Origin: Archegozetes longisetosus
Taxonomy: Eukaryota; Arthropoda; Arachnida; Sarcoptiformes; Trhypochthoniidae
Reading direction: 5' to 3'
DNA: 64,000 bases
Assembly (NCBI GenBank): GCA_018873245.2
Contig: JAEMBT020000002.1
Span: 4,854,001-4,918,000 of the forward strand
The notes under the pieces were generated by a model. It saw only the letters and a list, made by a program, of their open reading frames with translations. It was not told the origin of the DNA and made no database searches. Each line of letters opens with the position of its first letter. The first letter of the stretch is position 1. The position numbers were made by a program, and so were the translations under genes. Positions 16,742 through 30,012 of this stretch are shown piece after piece.

Positions 16742-18361
16742 TTGAAGTTATTTTTAAGATATCTGTTAAAATTTAACATTTAGAAATGAACATATAGGAA
16801 AAGATCCTAAGGTTCAAAATATTTTGTAAGGATTATCGCAGAATTGCTTCAAAGAAAGCAGATTTCAATAAAGTTGAAATTTGATCTTCGATCATTCTTA
16901 CCTTTTTTCAATGCTTATATCAAGTTTCCGATAAAATGGAAATTATCATTGAATCAAGCAAAAGTTGTCTATTGAATCGTTTGCTTTGAAGTGCTGAGTG
17001 AGATAGTCTTGGGTAAGAGAAGTATAACAAGAGTTAACTAAAATTTGTTGGAAGCAGTTTATATACTATACACTCTTTACATATACGATACTACTTATAA
17101 ATACTTCATGATTTTGTTAAATAAAATATGAATAGAAAAATGATAAAACTAATCGATATCTCACCAAATATGTATTTAAGTATATTTGTAGTTTACAAAG
17201 ATAAATTCAGTTTAATTCTAATGATTGAATCAAACACGGGAAAGGCGTGCGATTCACTTATATACTATTCTATGATGCCATAAAAATAGCTCCATACCTA
17301 ATTGAATGCTTGTCACTGATCAATTGGCCTATCATTAAGTTTCTCATTTAGATCATTATTCAATTTTATATTTGTATCAAAATAATATTGTTGTTATTAT
17401 TATCGAATAATTAATGATAATGATCAGGAAATGTCTTGAACCCTTGTTTTGCAAACATTCATTGTTCTATATTTAAGTTTTTGATAACTTTCATTTTTTG
17501 TTTGATTAATATTCATAAGATATGCCAAACAAGGAGATATAGATCTAATTTTAAATAAGGTCAATCATATGATCAAATCAGTTTTATTGGTAGCAATTAG
17601 TGTTTTACTGCTATAATAGATTTGATGTCGCAAATCAGTAGTCCATATAGTTTCTAAATGTCAAAGATTATATTTAAAGACTCCAGGATAGAGATCGCCC
17701 TATTTTTGTCGATGTCATCAAGTCATTGGGAATAGACCTGAGGACGCCCTATGAGTCTATAAGTATCGAAAAAAAGCATTTTGAAAATCTCTACTTTCAG
17801 TCTTAGTCCTATATTCCCTCTTATCACATTTAAAACCATATTTCGCTATTTTAATTTATAAAAACTAGTTTTCACCAAAACTTTCACTCAGATTATGAAA
17901 TTTTTTCAAAGAAATTCTAATAGTATTAAGTTGTAATAAAATGTTCTCCCAAGAGACAAAGATTTACACGTTAAATTGATAATTTAAATTCACATGAAAG
18001 TTCATAATGATTAAATTTAACTATTATAATACTGAACTTATTATTACTACTCAGAAAATTGCATTCCTGTTGAGAAAAACAAAATAGTATTAAAATATTG
18101 ACTTCTATTTTCATTATTTTGTACCCCTAATTTGACCGTTCTATATCCCTATTACCTCCTATTTTGCCAGCTTTTAGCCCATATTCTGGAGTTTTTAATT
18201 ACAGTTTATAAAACTTGCTTTTAACCAATGAATCAATCGAGTTGATGCAAAATTTTTAGTCGATAATTGATGCGTGTTTGTGTTGATGGGTTTAACAATT
18301 AATTTTAATGTGTATAAATCTTAAAAAAGCAAGTCAAGTTTAGCAAATAGATAGCATTTAT
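16742..18361. other. Intergenic; upstream region of peptide gene 1
   Basis: This holds the presumed promoter and 5' leader of the minus-strand peptide gene. I see no other gene, RNA or clear repeat. Confidence 0.4.
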
Positions 18362-18547
18362 AGTACTGTGATCTGCAATTGCTATTAATCAAACAACCGA
18401 AATAGCACTTTGTTTCAAGACAAAACTTTAGATTTTCTATTGTATTGCATCATTTTTTATTTTATTGGTCTAAAAACCAAATTTGCATCTGTTGAAACTG
18501 CAGTGCTACCGAGTCTGTTTCATTAATAGCAATTGCAGATCATAGAA
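18362..18547. mobile_element. Small foldback MITE (about 185 bp)
   Basis: GATCTGCAATTGCTATTAAT at 18370 is repeated inverted at about 18521-18540, with pairing extending inward through AGCACT and GTTTCAA segments. There are no open frames. Target duplication not resolved. Confidence 0.6.
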
Positions 18548-18680
18548 CAAACTGATTTAAAAGCAATATATCTCATTCATAAGTCATTGTTAAACACCTC
18601 AATACAAACTTGATCTTATGATCGCTCATCGTAAAAGTTAATGTGCATATAAAAATATCTTGAATATTTTCTTTTCAATC

Positions 18681-19081
18681 ATATTATCTGTCTCACGAGA
18701 GAGTGAAATAAATAGAGGTCTTTTAGTATTAATTAAGGTGCGATTGAGGCGACATCGCATGCATTAAATTGTAGACAAACATACTATCAAAAATTATTTA
18801 CATATGTACATAACTTGTGCCTTATAATTATAATAATTAGAATCACTTGTAATCATTTATTTAAATTAGAAAATATAAGGTAAGATTATTGATAATGATG
18901 TTTTGAATGAACACAATTATCGTAATAATTATATTAACTGAATCTGTAGTAAAGTTTTGATATATTTGAATAGCGCTCTTTTTTATTCATAGATTTATTG
19001 CATGAGATGTCGCTTCAATCGCACCCCGATTAGTACTATCAGACCTCTATTCATTCCACTCTCTCGTGAGACAGATAATAT
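18681..19081. mobile_element. MITE with perfect 25-bp terminal inverted repeats
   Basis: ATATTATCTGTCTCACGAGA(GAGTG) at 18681-18705 is matched exactly inverted at 19057-19081. Inverted similarity continues inward through TAGAGGTCT and GCGATTGAGGCGACATC for about 90 bases per arm. The perfect tips suggest recent activity or selection on the ends. No coding sequence. Confidence 0.8.
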
Positions 19082-21909
19082 GTTCAAAAGAGTTTGTAAT
19101 TTGAGTCACTTTAAATATGTTTGTCACTCTGTTGACCTGTGATGAGCCCCATTGAGTAGAAGTTGGCAGTTATGCATTTATTTATGTACTCTGTCAATCG
19201 TAACTTATTATGAATCTTAAAATTTTGATCTAATAGGAGTATTCATAAATTTATGTTTTGTTGCATACAGTATCAGTTGTGAATATGAGGATGCTTCACA
19301 AATAATTGAAATATAGTATTTGTATAACTGAATTTTCTCTTGATTTATCGATGCGGCTAAAGGCTATAGAGTTTCCAATTGTTATACTTTCCAACACTGA
19401 TTCAATTTTCCAAGTAAGGTAAAAATAGCTTCATGTGCTTGATAATAACGAATATTTTAGTATTTGCAGTAATATCTTTTACCGGTGCACATGATAAGCG
19501 TAAGAAACAGTACAATCATTTGTTACACTATACAAAACTATACTACTATTAAAAAGTATTCTACCAGTTCTTTCGCCACATCAATTTTGCAAATCTATTT
19601 GTTTTCATAAGAACTATATTTGGATTAAATAACTGTTATTCGCCAAAACACGAACAGCTACTCTGAGCAAATATTTGAACGTTAAAAGAGTAATTAGACC
19701 CAATACAGACTTTAGTACGAATCACCCACGTATTGTTGCAAATATCACTCAGTAATAATAATTATGAAGTTTAAGCTACAGTTAGGTCTGCTTTAATCGG
19801 TATTACCTAACCTTAACTTAATTGAATCGTGTTCGAGATTTGCAAAATTATGTGAGTGATTGCGTACTAAGGTCCAAATATAGTTTTTAATAGTAAATTT
19901 ACAACTTTGATAGTTATTATCATCATAACTCTTACACTATAGGATAATTTTTATAAGTAAAACACTGCAGCCTTATTTCTATTGAAATAAAACACATAGA
20001 ATCTTAGAAATTTATTTAGCTTTGAAAATAAGCTAAACTGTAAGATCACGAATTCTTGATGAAGATGTTTTGCATCGTATATCGCATCTCTTGTTGAATG
20101 AAGAATTCTGTTTGAGCATGTTCTCAAAATAGTTCTGTTGTGTCAATTGTATGTTAAACTGACAAGTTCTTTAAAACTTGTGCCAACTGTCGTGCCAAAT
20201 GCGATGAAGAAAACGACAAAACGAATGATTGCACTTTCAAAAATTAGAGCAAGATTATTTGTTTTACAAAATATTAGATAAGTCCCGAGAAAATAGTGCA
20301 ATCAGTTTGATATGAATGCATTCAAACAATATAATGGTCCACCGTTTCGAAAGTTTGAACACTAGGAAACATTGCTTGCACATTTGAAACAATTGTTGAA
20401 GCTTTATGTAAATGAATCTACAATTCATTCTCACGGATCAAATGTTGAAAGTTAATATAATCTTGTTTCACTACTATTGGGATTTAGAATAGTTCAAAAT
20501 TATTACGGAGTATCTTACATCAAAACTAACTTATTTGGTTATCGATAAATTGTAGCCTGAAATGAATCAAATTTGAAATTATCAAATATCCCATCACTTG
20601 AAAGCATTGAGTGTTCAATATTGTAGTCAAATCAATGAACTATAGACTGATTTACCCAAAATCATCATATCTGTTTGACTGGTTCTAAATTATAGTGAAT
20701 TCTATTTTCATGATGTCAATGCTTTAGTTAATGGACACCTAAACAATATAAACTTTCACTTAGAATCGGTTTTAATCAAAATTTAATTTTTCGCAATCAA
20801 TCATTTAGAGCTGATTTCTGATTTTTCGTTTTGTTTAGAAAAGATCCACTTGAAAACACTAAAATTTCAGATAAGTTGAGAATTAATGATTAAAATCAAT
20901 TTTGAATATTCAAAAAATCTTTTCCTAACCTCGATTCGTCGTTAGCTGTTTTAGTCATCAATCTTTCGATGATCATTCGGCACGTTTTTGGAAAAGTGTA
21001 TAAAATGAGTGAAATATCTTCAGAGTCTCTATTTATTTGTGGCAATAAATATTGAGATTACGGCAAAAGTGATAAATATAGACGAACAATTAGAGAGACT
21101 ATATTTGAAGCTCATCTCTATTCTGATAATAACTAAGTATAACTTATCTATTGGTTTTGTCTTACTATGAAAGTCGTAAAATTCCGTATCAAGTACTGGA
21201 TATTGTGATTATAACGATTGAAATAAGAGTTGACTCTGTGGTATCCAAAGTAATTGATCATAAAACCCTTCCAAAGACTGAATATGAGAAATCAGTTGTT
21301 GTCGACAAATGTTTCTACTCACTTCAAGTAAATCAAAACAGCAACGAATCTTTTATTAATCTAGCGCCTCATTTCAATAGTGATTTTGTCCTCGAGAATA
21401 TTATTGAATACTTTGAGGTTTCAAATAGTTTATTTCGAGTCTGGAAGCCGAAAAGTACTACTTAAGTTACTTGAAAAAGCAAAAGGGCTTAAAATTACAT
21501 TTTATACTCTATTCAGTATTTGACTCAGTGTAAAGCTAACCGAACACTTAACCGTTAACAGAGGTCTTTTGTCATTTTAAGATATCAAAGTTGACAACAT
21601 TTATCAATACTATAAGTTTTATTTATATCCCTTAAACAAACGTGTGATGTTTAATCAGTAATTAGAAAATCTCTTATTTATTGCACACCAAATTGAATAG
21701 AAAGAAATTTCACTCAATCATTGCAAACTTTCAACAGTTTAACAATTCATTTTCATGGACAGCGGTTGCTGTCAAAACTATACAATGTATTATAGAATTT
21801 TGAATTTACTGTTTTAGGAACATATCCAAGATATCCAAAAGTTTTTCACGAGATATAGGCAGACTTTTTAATACACAAGATTAATGTCATTTTATAAGAT
21901 TTAATAAAC
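19082..21909. other. Intergenic region without recognised genes
   Basis: Nothing is supported. A frame at 21151-21465 (104 codons) begins at TTG without a usable ATG and encodes no domain I recognise, although its composition (KPLPKTEYEK-like stretches, then VLENIIEYFEV) is not pure AT noise. It could be an internal exon or a relic. Confidence 0.35.
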
Positions 21910-21917
21910 ATTATAAA

Positions 21918-22281
21918 CAAGGATCGGGATTTAACGGACAATAAGTGGTCAAAAACAGCGAGAAAAATCCAAATTAATACCTAAAACAAGTAGAAAATAG
22001 CTTAAATTATAAATTAATTAATCATCATTTCCAAGAGGATACATTTTCTCATATCACAAGTCATTTTGGAGAAAAATTAGTAAAATTCTATCAGAAACTG
22101 AGCAAAGCGAATAAGCTGGGGAAAGCGGAGATTTCAATTAAAGAATTGAAAAAATGAATGAAAATAGAGAATGAGAATTAATTTATTTATAACTTCAACT
22201 GTTTTTCACTCGTTTTAGATCCTTTTTTGGAATTTTATCGCCGTTTTTAACTACTTTTTGTCCGTTAAATTGCGATCCTTG
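21918..22281. mobile_element. hAT-type MITE (about 364 bp)
   Basis: The tips are CAAGGATCGGGATTTAACGG on the left and its near complement on the right; arm similarity continues for about 60 bases. The 8-base flanks ATTATAAA (21910-21917) and GTTATAAA (22282-22289) match at seven positions. No open frame of note. Confidence 0.72.
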
Positions 22282-22702
22282 GTTATAAAAAAGCATTTTT
22301 GTGTAATTAGCATTTAATCTCTAAAAAGTGCAAACTCTGATTCAATTTTTCAAAGCTTTCTCACATAGAGATTTGTTCTCACAGATGATTAAATAATAAA
22401 TATTAGTTTTTGATCTTGTCTTATCTTTTAATTTTTACTCGCCATTTTGGTTTCAAAAGTCAGGTAAGAAGTACACTTCGACTTTCAGGCCATTTCGATT
22501 TCTGGAATTTGAAAATTGATTAGAGCTGTTGCTTTTGTGATTATTTTATTGATTTTCTCATGATTTACGACTGAAAAACAAAGTGAGAATTGCATTCGAT
22601 TTGAAGGTCTTTGGCAATATAACCAAAAGCAACAATATTTGCGCGCGTGCACCTCACGCTCACCTTGCACTCAAATCCAGTTCTTCACATTCATTAAATT
22701 CT

Positions 22703-22792
22703 ATGCCCAAAAAACAGTCGTTTAAGAAATCAATTGTTATTCATTCAAAAGGAAATAGACATTTAATTGAAGTAAATTTAACATCAATTTAA
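22703..22792 (+). CDS. Short upstream open frame (29 codons)
   Basis: ATG at 22703 opens a basic 29-residue frame starting MPKKQSFKKS. It stops 8 bases before the ATG of the tail-anchored protein gene at 22801. It could be an upstream regulatory frame in the same transcript or chance. No homology recognised. Confidence 0.3.
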   Translation: MPKKQSFKKSIVIHSKGNRHLIEVNLTSI

Positions 22793-22800
22793 ATTGAGTG

Positions 22801-23001
22801 ATGTTAGAACGTAGCAATTCTCCGACTGACAGTCTTAAAAGCGATGATTCCATGTCTTCGACTGATTCTGAACCTTCGATCAATAGTAGTGGTCATCGAG
22901 GAATGAGAGACAAGGATTACAAAGATTTGATTGGAATTGCGGCTGCCATTGGATTCGTGGCTGTTTTGGCATTAGTGGCGCACAAATATTATGTCCAATA
23001 A
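22801..23001 (+). CDS. Small tail-anchored membrane protein, unknown function
   Basis: A 66-residue frame from ATG 22801 (a GTG codon just before it was not taken as start). Residues 1-35 are rich in Ser, Asp and Thr (SDDSMSSTDSEPSINSS), typical of a disordered, possibly phosphorylated cytosolic head. Residues 43-61 form one membrane helix (LIGIAAAIGFVAVLALVAH) followed by a five-residue basic/aromatic tail. This suits a C-terminal anchor in ER or mitochondrial outer membrane. The helix holds AxxxG-like small-residue spacing that could support dimerisation. I recognise no family. Its codon use and helix make it more credible than other short frames here; an upstream 5' exon cannot be excluded. 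Confidence 0.55.
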   Translation: MLERSNSPTDSLKSDDSMSSTDSEPSINSSGHRGMRDKDYKDLIGIAAAIGFVAVLALVAHKYYVQ

Positions 23002-23584
23002 AGATCTAATTAGGCTCAAAATACTAAATATTTTAAAGCTACTAGACATGAAACATTCCTGATTTTTCTTTGTAAGCAAAATTTTTGGTTAAATAAACAC
23101 CTATTAAACTAATAGTTTAGAAAGTTTAACCAAATTTCATAATAAAATGAGTAAAATACAGTAACAAATTTCAGAAATTTCATTTAATTTTAATTCAATT
23201 GAACTGAACGTATTACAGTTTTATAGTTTTCGAATTTGACTTTAATGTATTAATCTACAAAAAGTTGATCATTTTCTTAAGAACATTAACTTTTTCTACA
23301 AAAGACTCAGATGCATTTGCTACACTCTAATTAGCATATCTGTGTTTTATAAGATGATTCTCTGATTATCACACTTTTTAAATAAATTTGATATCTCTCG
23401 ACATTTTCTCACATTTATTACCTATAAGACAACATTTAGATTGGATACTTTCTAGCCTTAAAACTCGACTCCCAAGTTACTCTTTACTCTAATTCTTCTC
23501 AAAACATCAAATTCCGAGCTCTCAATTTTGGAATGTTTTTTCTCTCAGATTAATCCAACATTAGCTCGAACTAATGACTAAAGC
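23002..23584. other. Short intergenic region between convergent genes
   Basis: Likely holds the 3' end of the tail-anchored gene and, on the other strand, the 3' untranslated part of the GPCR gene. AATAAA-like hexamers occur at about 23091 (AAATAAACA) and 23141 (ATAATAAAA). Nothing else seen. Confidence 0.35.
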
Positions 23585-25783
23585 TCAAACCGATTGTACA
23601 TAATTAATATAAAATATACTGGTGTTAGAGCTCTGACGACTTGCTTTTGGTTGGAGTATTTCATTGTTGCTACTATTCGCCGAAAAATTAGTGAATTTGC
23701 AAAAAATGGTTGCTTTGGCGGCTGAGCGAAAGTCCTTATTAAACCAACAGTAGATAAAAGGATTATAACAACATGAACTGATTGCCAGCCAGTAGAAAAA
23801 TAAGTAATAATACGATGAATTACAGTTATTTCCAAGTAATGGTGTTATGTAGAAGTCAATCATATGAATGAGATGGACTGGAAACCACGCAATTGCGAAC
23901 ACAAGTAAGGCTATGGTCAACATTTTTATTGTCCTTTTCTTTGAACGATAAAATTCTCTGAATTGTTGATCAGTTACAGCGCCTCAAAACAGAAAACATT
24001 GCATAAGTTAGTATAGCCAAAGCATTATCTAAAAAGTTCCTTTTAATAAAAAAGATTTTATTATTCTCGAGATCTCGAGTGGAAGTTTGTTTACTTTAAT
24101 TAGAAAATCATTTTAATATACGGGACTTTTGAATATTTGGAAAGTAGCTTGTAATCTTAGAGATCACGCTCAATCAAACTGAAAAATCAGTGGAAAACAG
24201 TCCATAAATAAGAAAACAGACTTATTCAAAATTGTATAAGTTTGAATACGAATGACAGCGTGGAGAAACGCTAAAACTCGACTTATAGGATCTATTGGTT
24301 TTCATCTAAAAAAATAGCTTCAACTCAATATAATAATCTGACAGCTTCAATAAATGTCAATATTGTAATACTAATACTCGACTCAATTTTGAAACAGTAC
24401 TAATGCTCTTAGTAACAATTAAGCAAAACTTTCAGCGTATTTTACTCTATTCTATGCCCTTAAATTTGTACCGTTTCTACAAACTGCTGTTGTGCGAAAT
24501 ACAGGAGAACCCTATCAAATCAAAAAGTTGATTACTTAGTTCTCATTCAATACTGATCTATACAGAATTGTGTCTTCAGAATAAGCAACCTATTATTTGA
24601 GCAGAAAAGGTTTGAAGTCTACAGCTATATTCAAATATTAACAAAGCTAATCCAAACTTCTATTTTATGCTTTCTTTTCTATTAATAATAATCAACTTTT
24701 CTTAAGCTCTAGTTTTGAGAAATTGTCCCAGAAAACATTAATGCTTTAGCAATTCTTACCGATTCTCTTTCGGGATAGTATCTTTTTCAGGCAGAAGGCA
24801 TATAAAACCACAGAAACGGTTAATGGAATCAAATATTGAGTGACCATTACAAAAGTTACACGAAATTTACGAAAAGGATTACTTGAAAAGACTTTGAGTG
24901 ATGAGTGGAACGCAACTTTGCAGTAAATCAGTCGATTTGGAGTGAAGTATTCAGATATTCTCATAGATACCATAGTCGGTAAAACACAGACAGTCGAGAT
25001 GACCCAAATTAAACAGATTGGTAGCAATGGCTTCATTCGTACACTTAAGGGATAATAAAGTATACGATATCTGTCGAAAGCAATCACAGTCATAGTCATT
25101 GTTGAAATATAATAAGACAGGATTTGTGAAGATTTCATTAGACCACAGCTTCGATCACCCCATTCCTCAATTAAATAACGCGAGCATAAGAGCCACTGAC
25201 CTAGTCATTAGAGATAAGACCAGAGATAAATCAGTCATAGTTCAGTTTATAGTTTGGCGTAGGATTTTGATATAAGAGAGTCATGCGGTTACTACAACAT
25301 TGTTCTCCTATGTCTAGTATTGACCTAACTTAACTTAACCGAAGTTAGTTGCATTGGCAGAATATATAGTTAAGCTAGAAGAATAACGCGCTTGATGCGC
25401 TAGGTATGACAAAGCATTGTTTTGATAACCTCATCACTTCCTTATATCCAAACCCGCATCACTCGAGTCTTAGCAGAAGCCATTGTTTTCGAACTCTTCC
25501 TTAACAATTAGATGAACCTAGCAAATAAATACTTCTTACCGGGTATAGCGATCGCACCCAAAATATCACTTAATGCCAAATTTCCAATCAGTATGTAGGT
25601 GGTTGTAGTTATCCTCTTTCTGAATGCAACATAACATACAATTACGTTGCCGAACAGAGATAGAACTGTCGTAAAGCTATACAAAACAAAAATAGTGATG
25701 TCTTGCCCAAACTTCTCATAAGTTTGTTGAGTAGGAAGTGTATGGTTGCTGTCAATAACTGTTATATTCATCTTTTTGATCAA
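23585..25783 (-). CDS. Rhodopsin-family neuropeptide GPCR (NPY/NPF/luqin/SIFamide-type)
   Basis: Three exons on the minus strand: 25783-25540 (N-terminus, TM1, TM2), 25200-24760 (TM3-TM5) and 23982-23585 (TM6, TM7, tail). Phases match and give 360 residues. Visible features: N-terminal glycosylation sites (NIT, NHT), TM1 GNVIVCY, TM2 NLALSDIL, an extracellular EEW with Cys100 before TM3, FDRYR at 123-127 as the DRY motif, a second-loop Cys (LIYCK), basic loop 3 (RSKKRTIKM), TM6 AWFPVH and TM7 NPFIYCW (302-308). The TM7 segment SCCYNPFIYCW and TM6-TM7 style are those of the NPY-like cluster that includes NPF, luqin/RYamide and SIFamide/NPFF receptors. The exact ligand cannot be read. It lies between the two KPPRF-amide precursor genes. 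Start could be the second Met (residue 5). Confidence 0.87.
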
Positions 25784-28700
25784 AACGTTGAAGAATTGTC
25801 TGAATAACTTTCGCTCTCATACTATCACTTGTGAGGTTTGAGTCATAAGTTTCTGTTGCAATGGATAAGTTGAGGGAATCTCCAATATACGTGATGTATT
25901 GGTTACAACACTTTAATGAAGGCTTTAGTGTAAATATTTATGTTTGGGTTTTCTAAACGATAATCATAGCGTTTAGTAGTTATCAGTGAAAGATGTTTGC
26001 TTAACAAACATAAGTTTATTAGTCTTCGGGTCAAACATGATCCCAACAACCTAATTACAAGTCTAACATCAGTCTATGAGTTACGCCACCGATCACTCAA
26101 ACAATTGAGTTATTACATGGTTTTTTGATTACTATTACGACCTTCAATATGTGACTTGACAAAAATATGCATTATTTATGCTGCTATTCAATTATGTTGT
26201 TTTTATAATATTGTGGTATATATGCATTAATTGTTTTATCAGAACTAAGTCATCCAGTTCGCACTAAAGTTATTCATTCGTTTTCCACAATTAGACAGCT
26301 AAGAGTTAAAAATAATAAACACTGAAACCAAGACCATTTAATGAAATGGATGTAAACCTGAAAGCTAAGTTTTTCTTAGCTTATTTTAGCTTTTTTTAGC
26401 TTTTTTCTCAAAAATAAAGAGTTGATTGCAACAGTTTGAAACAAATACTTTTGAATCTTAAACTACTTAAGAGAATACTAAGCAGCCTTATTTACATATT
26501 GTAATACTAGAAAATAATTGTTTCAATAGAAGATTAAATATTTTCGACCTAATATCGTATTCTATTTTGAACTCTATTTTATTTTCAGTTTGTCTATTGT
26601 GTAAGCGAAACAATGACAGTGAATAAATAAATGGAAAGTACATATTTGATCGCTTTTTCATATTTATAGCACATTATTGTGTTATATGAATATGTTGTCG
26701 TAACTCATTTTCAGATTAGTATAACGTACTGTTGCTTCTTAGTAAGAGTCATCACTTTATTGCGATATATTTTTAAATATGCAAAAAACACACTTAAAAG
26801 TAATTCACTCTACTATTTGACATTTAGGTTACTTTTCAATTATAACCTATAAGGCTCTTAGGACTTAGTTACCGAAAACAGTGCACATCTCTGACCCTGG
26901 ATACTAACAATACTAACAATACTAACAATACTATTTATAATATGAAAGAGTGATTTATTTTGACTGATATATTTTCACTTATATACATGAGCATTGTCAC
27001 CTATAAATTATTTGCCCAGTTACACTAACAAAATAAAACAGTCTAAATAAAAATCATTTTATAGACGGCAAATGGCACTAAACCTGAAATTACTGGAAAC
27101 ACCCATTCATACAGTTAATCAAATTATATAATCTTAAGCAATTAATAACATTTGACTATCAAACTTACCATAGCATCGCAATATTAATAAACTTTTAAAT
27201 CAACTTTAAAGGTACTCTTCAACTTTATGGAACAAATTTGCAAACCACTCAAATTATCTTCTTTAATACTATCATAGTTTGCGATGTATTGCCACAAAAA
27301 GCAATATTTTTCTAATTTTCTTGTCCAATCTAAATCTATTGGACTATAAAATACTTGAAAATAAGGTCATAAATAAGGAAAAAATAATGAAGAGATACTT
27401 GATTTTTACTCACAAAAATTTTTGAAAAGTAACAACAAAATCATTTGAATCTATGACGAATATTACTGCTTGTAGTTGGCAAGTTTAGGAAATGGCAAAA
27501 TATTTTGCCACTGGCGAGTAAGCTTATGAATGGCAACCAATTAGTGACTCGTCAATAGACGTAATACTTAGTAATATTACGATTAGAAACTGTAAGCAAT
27601 GTTTTGTAGTTTGATATAACAATTATCTCTACTTTTAGGTCTTAATAAATTTTGACTCAACATATCAACAAAAGGTTATTTGCATTACTTAAAACACAAA
27701 CCGTTAATAAGTTGATAAAAAATAATCATTTAATTAATCTTTCAATTGAAAGATATAGAATTGATGAACTATTCTATGAGGTAACAATTATAAGAACGGT
27801 TGTCATGAAACTAATTATTTTTAAATAAGTAACTCGTATAATACGATCGGATCAGTATTGTAAAGTGCTATCTGTAATGTTATTTCAATTACAGATAACA
27901 CAATAGAACTGACCAAAGATGTTATCTCAACTAATTCAATTAAATTCAAACTAATCTTTTGCACTATGTATCTCTTTGATTGGTATCTACTTTCATAGCT
28001 TAAGATTCTATTATGATAACATTAGGGGTAATGAGAGAAGTTATGAGACAATTAGATTAAAATAAAATTTTCGGAACTAAACACTCATTGAATTTGAGAC
28101 AATAGAGACGGTAAGTATTTTCACGCATGAGAACACATTGTTACAAATCTATTAGATGACAGTCATAGTTACAGAGATAAAGAAATTTAAACTTAAAAGA
28201 GCAGCCGCATTATACTATTTTTGAAATCGTAATTATTTTGAAGGCTGAATAAATAAATAGTTGAATCAACAATTTTAGACCTTTAGTTTATAGAAGAAGC
28301 CAATGTTATAATAAGTTTTGTTTTGTATGCCATAAAATATTTATAACACAAACATGTTGTCCAAACCCATACTTCTAATTAGTGCTAATTATCTCATTAA
28401 AGATAAGCCATTCAAATAAGTTTGCTATAAACTTGAGATAACTTGTGCCTCATTTAACTCTCGAGAGTTATTCAAACTTTACTACGACCTGCCAAACTTT
28501 TATATTGATTAATTTCTAATTATTTAGACCTTATATAATCATTATGCAAGAAAGTCAATTCCTTTCAATGTAGATTCTTTTATGCTTCATGGAAGGTGTC
28601 GCGTTTTCACACAGAAAATCAACGCCAACCATCATCTTAGCTGAAGCCTTGATAACCAAACTTGTGAGTTAACGACAATTTTTAGTTAGTCATGTTGCAA

Positions 28701-30012
28701 TACTTTGAATAATATAAGTGTATTCGTAAGGAAAACCGGAAAGCATAAGTTACATAAGTTTTCCTGTTTGCTTTTATGAAACTAACTCTCTAATATGCAT
28801 ACGACGCAAAATTAGACGCAATTCTCTCCGATCACGTACGTGTCAGGGGCTCAGGAAGAGGTGTCTTAGTTCCGTTTTTTACAAATACCAATCTTTTTCT
28901 CACAAAGTCTGTCCAAGTTGTGGGTGTTGAAACACTCTTAAATAAAGCTGAAAATAATTTTAAGTGTTCGTTCAGTTAAACAGTGCAAACCTTTATTTTA
29001 TCAAAAAGCTATTATTACTTATTTCTTGAAAAGGTAAAAATCGCAACCTAGCTTAAATTAAGTCATAAGAACAAGCTTACGATAAAATTGAAATGTTTCT
29101 TCTTTGATATATTGTTAGAATTATTCTGAAAAAGTTAGAAAATAAAAATATTTATTATCACGTTCTGGAAGGGTCAAATTTCTTTTCAAACTGTCCGATG
29201 AAAAAACAATTTATATCAACTTAAAAAAATATTTATATATTCTTCAGCTTCTAATAATAAGGTTTATTAACCATAAATATGTGGGCGTTATTCCCATCGT
29301 TCAATAAGCTTCACTTTGAATAGAGAAGAAGAAGGATCGTCGATCAAATAGAAAAATAATAAGCATTTTCTCTTTTTAGCTTTATTTAATTTAATTTAAT
29401 AGACAGCAATCATTTTCTCCTCGGCTAAACAACGATTACATTAAATCTGAATGATTCGGGGTCAAGCATAAAAGTAATTGAAACAGCATTGAACAAAATT
29501 CAAAGCAATCTAAAAGACAAAAAATAATAGCTATCATTTAATCGAAACTAATCGACTCTAAAACTGATTGTTATAGCTGTAATAAAATAGCATAGACTGG
29601 AGCAGTAAAAAAATTTTAGACAAAACTTTAATGTAGTAGTGAGGCAAGTACTGAAAATAATCTACCTGAAAAAGCTTCTTCTTTTGCTTGTGAAACATGA
29701 CCTCAAACGCTTAAGGTTTAAGCACAACCTCAATATATTAGCTGATCATTTGTTTCGTGAGGTATTTTTTATTTCAGGCTTTCATTTTTGTAGAAGAACC
29801 GGTCTTAGAGTCTAGTAATAAATTATGTATACAGTACTGAAGCGATGACCTTATTCTCGCCATCACTTCAAGTTGGGCTATGTGCGTATTCGCCCATTCC
29901 TGCACCTGAAGAGGAAAGTTGTATGAATTGGTTGCGCACACCTTTCAAGTAATTGTTTAATTATCATTTGGTGAACGGTTCCATCAAGCAGACTATTGTC
30001 AATATTATAACC
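25784..30012. other. Large intergenic region, no recognised genes
   Basis: About 4.2 kb upstream of both the GPCR (minus) and GILT (plus) genes. I find no supported frame. Minor features: TTAGC-rich runs at about 26370-26405, a 9-base tandem repeat at 26902, and homopolymer-rich DNA. Regulatory sequence is expected but not identifiable. Confidence 0.4.
26902..26935. repeat. Short tandem repeat, 9-base unit
   Basis: About 3.7 copies of TACTAACAA. Simple microsatellite-like repeat. Confidence 0.75.

Noticed and set aside
21151-21465. 104-codon open frame
   Set aside because: It lacks an ATG start, shows no recognisable domain and has no visible splice context.
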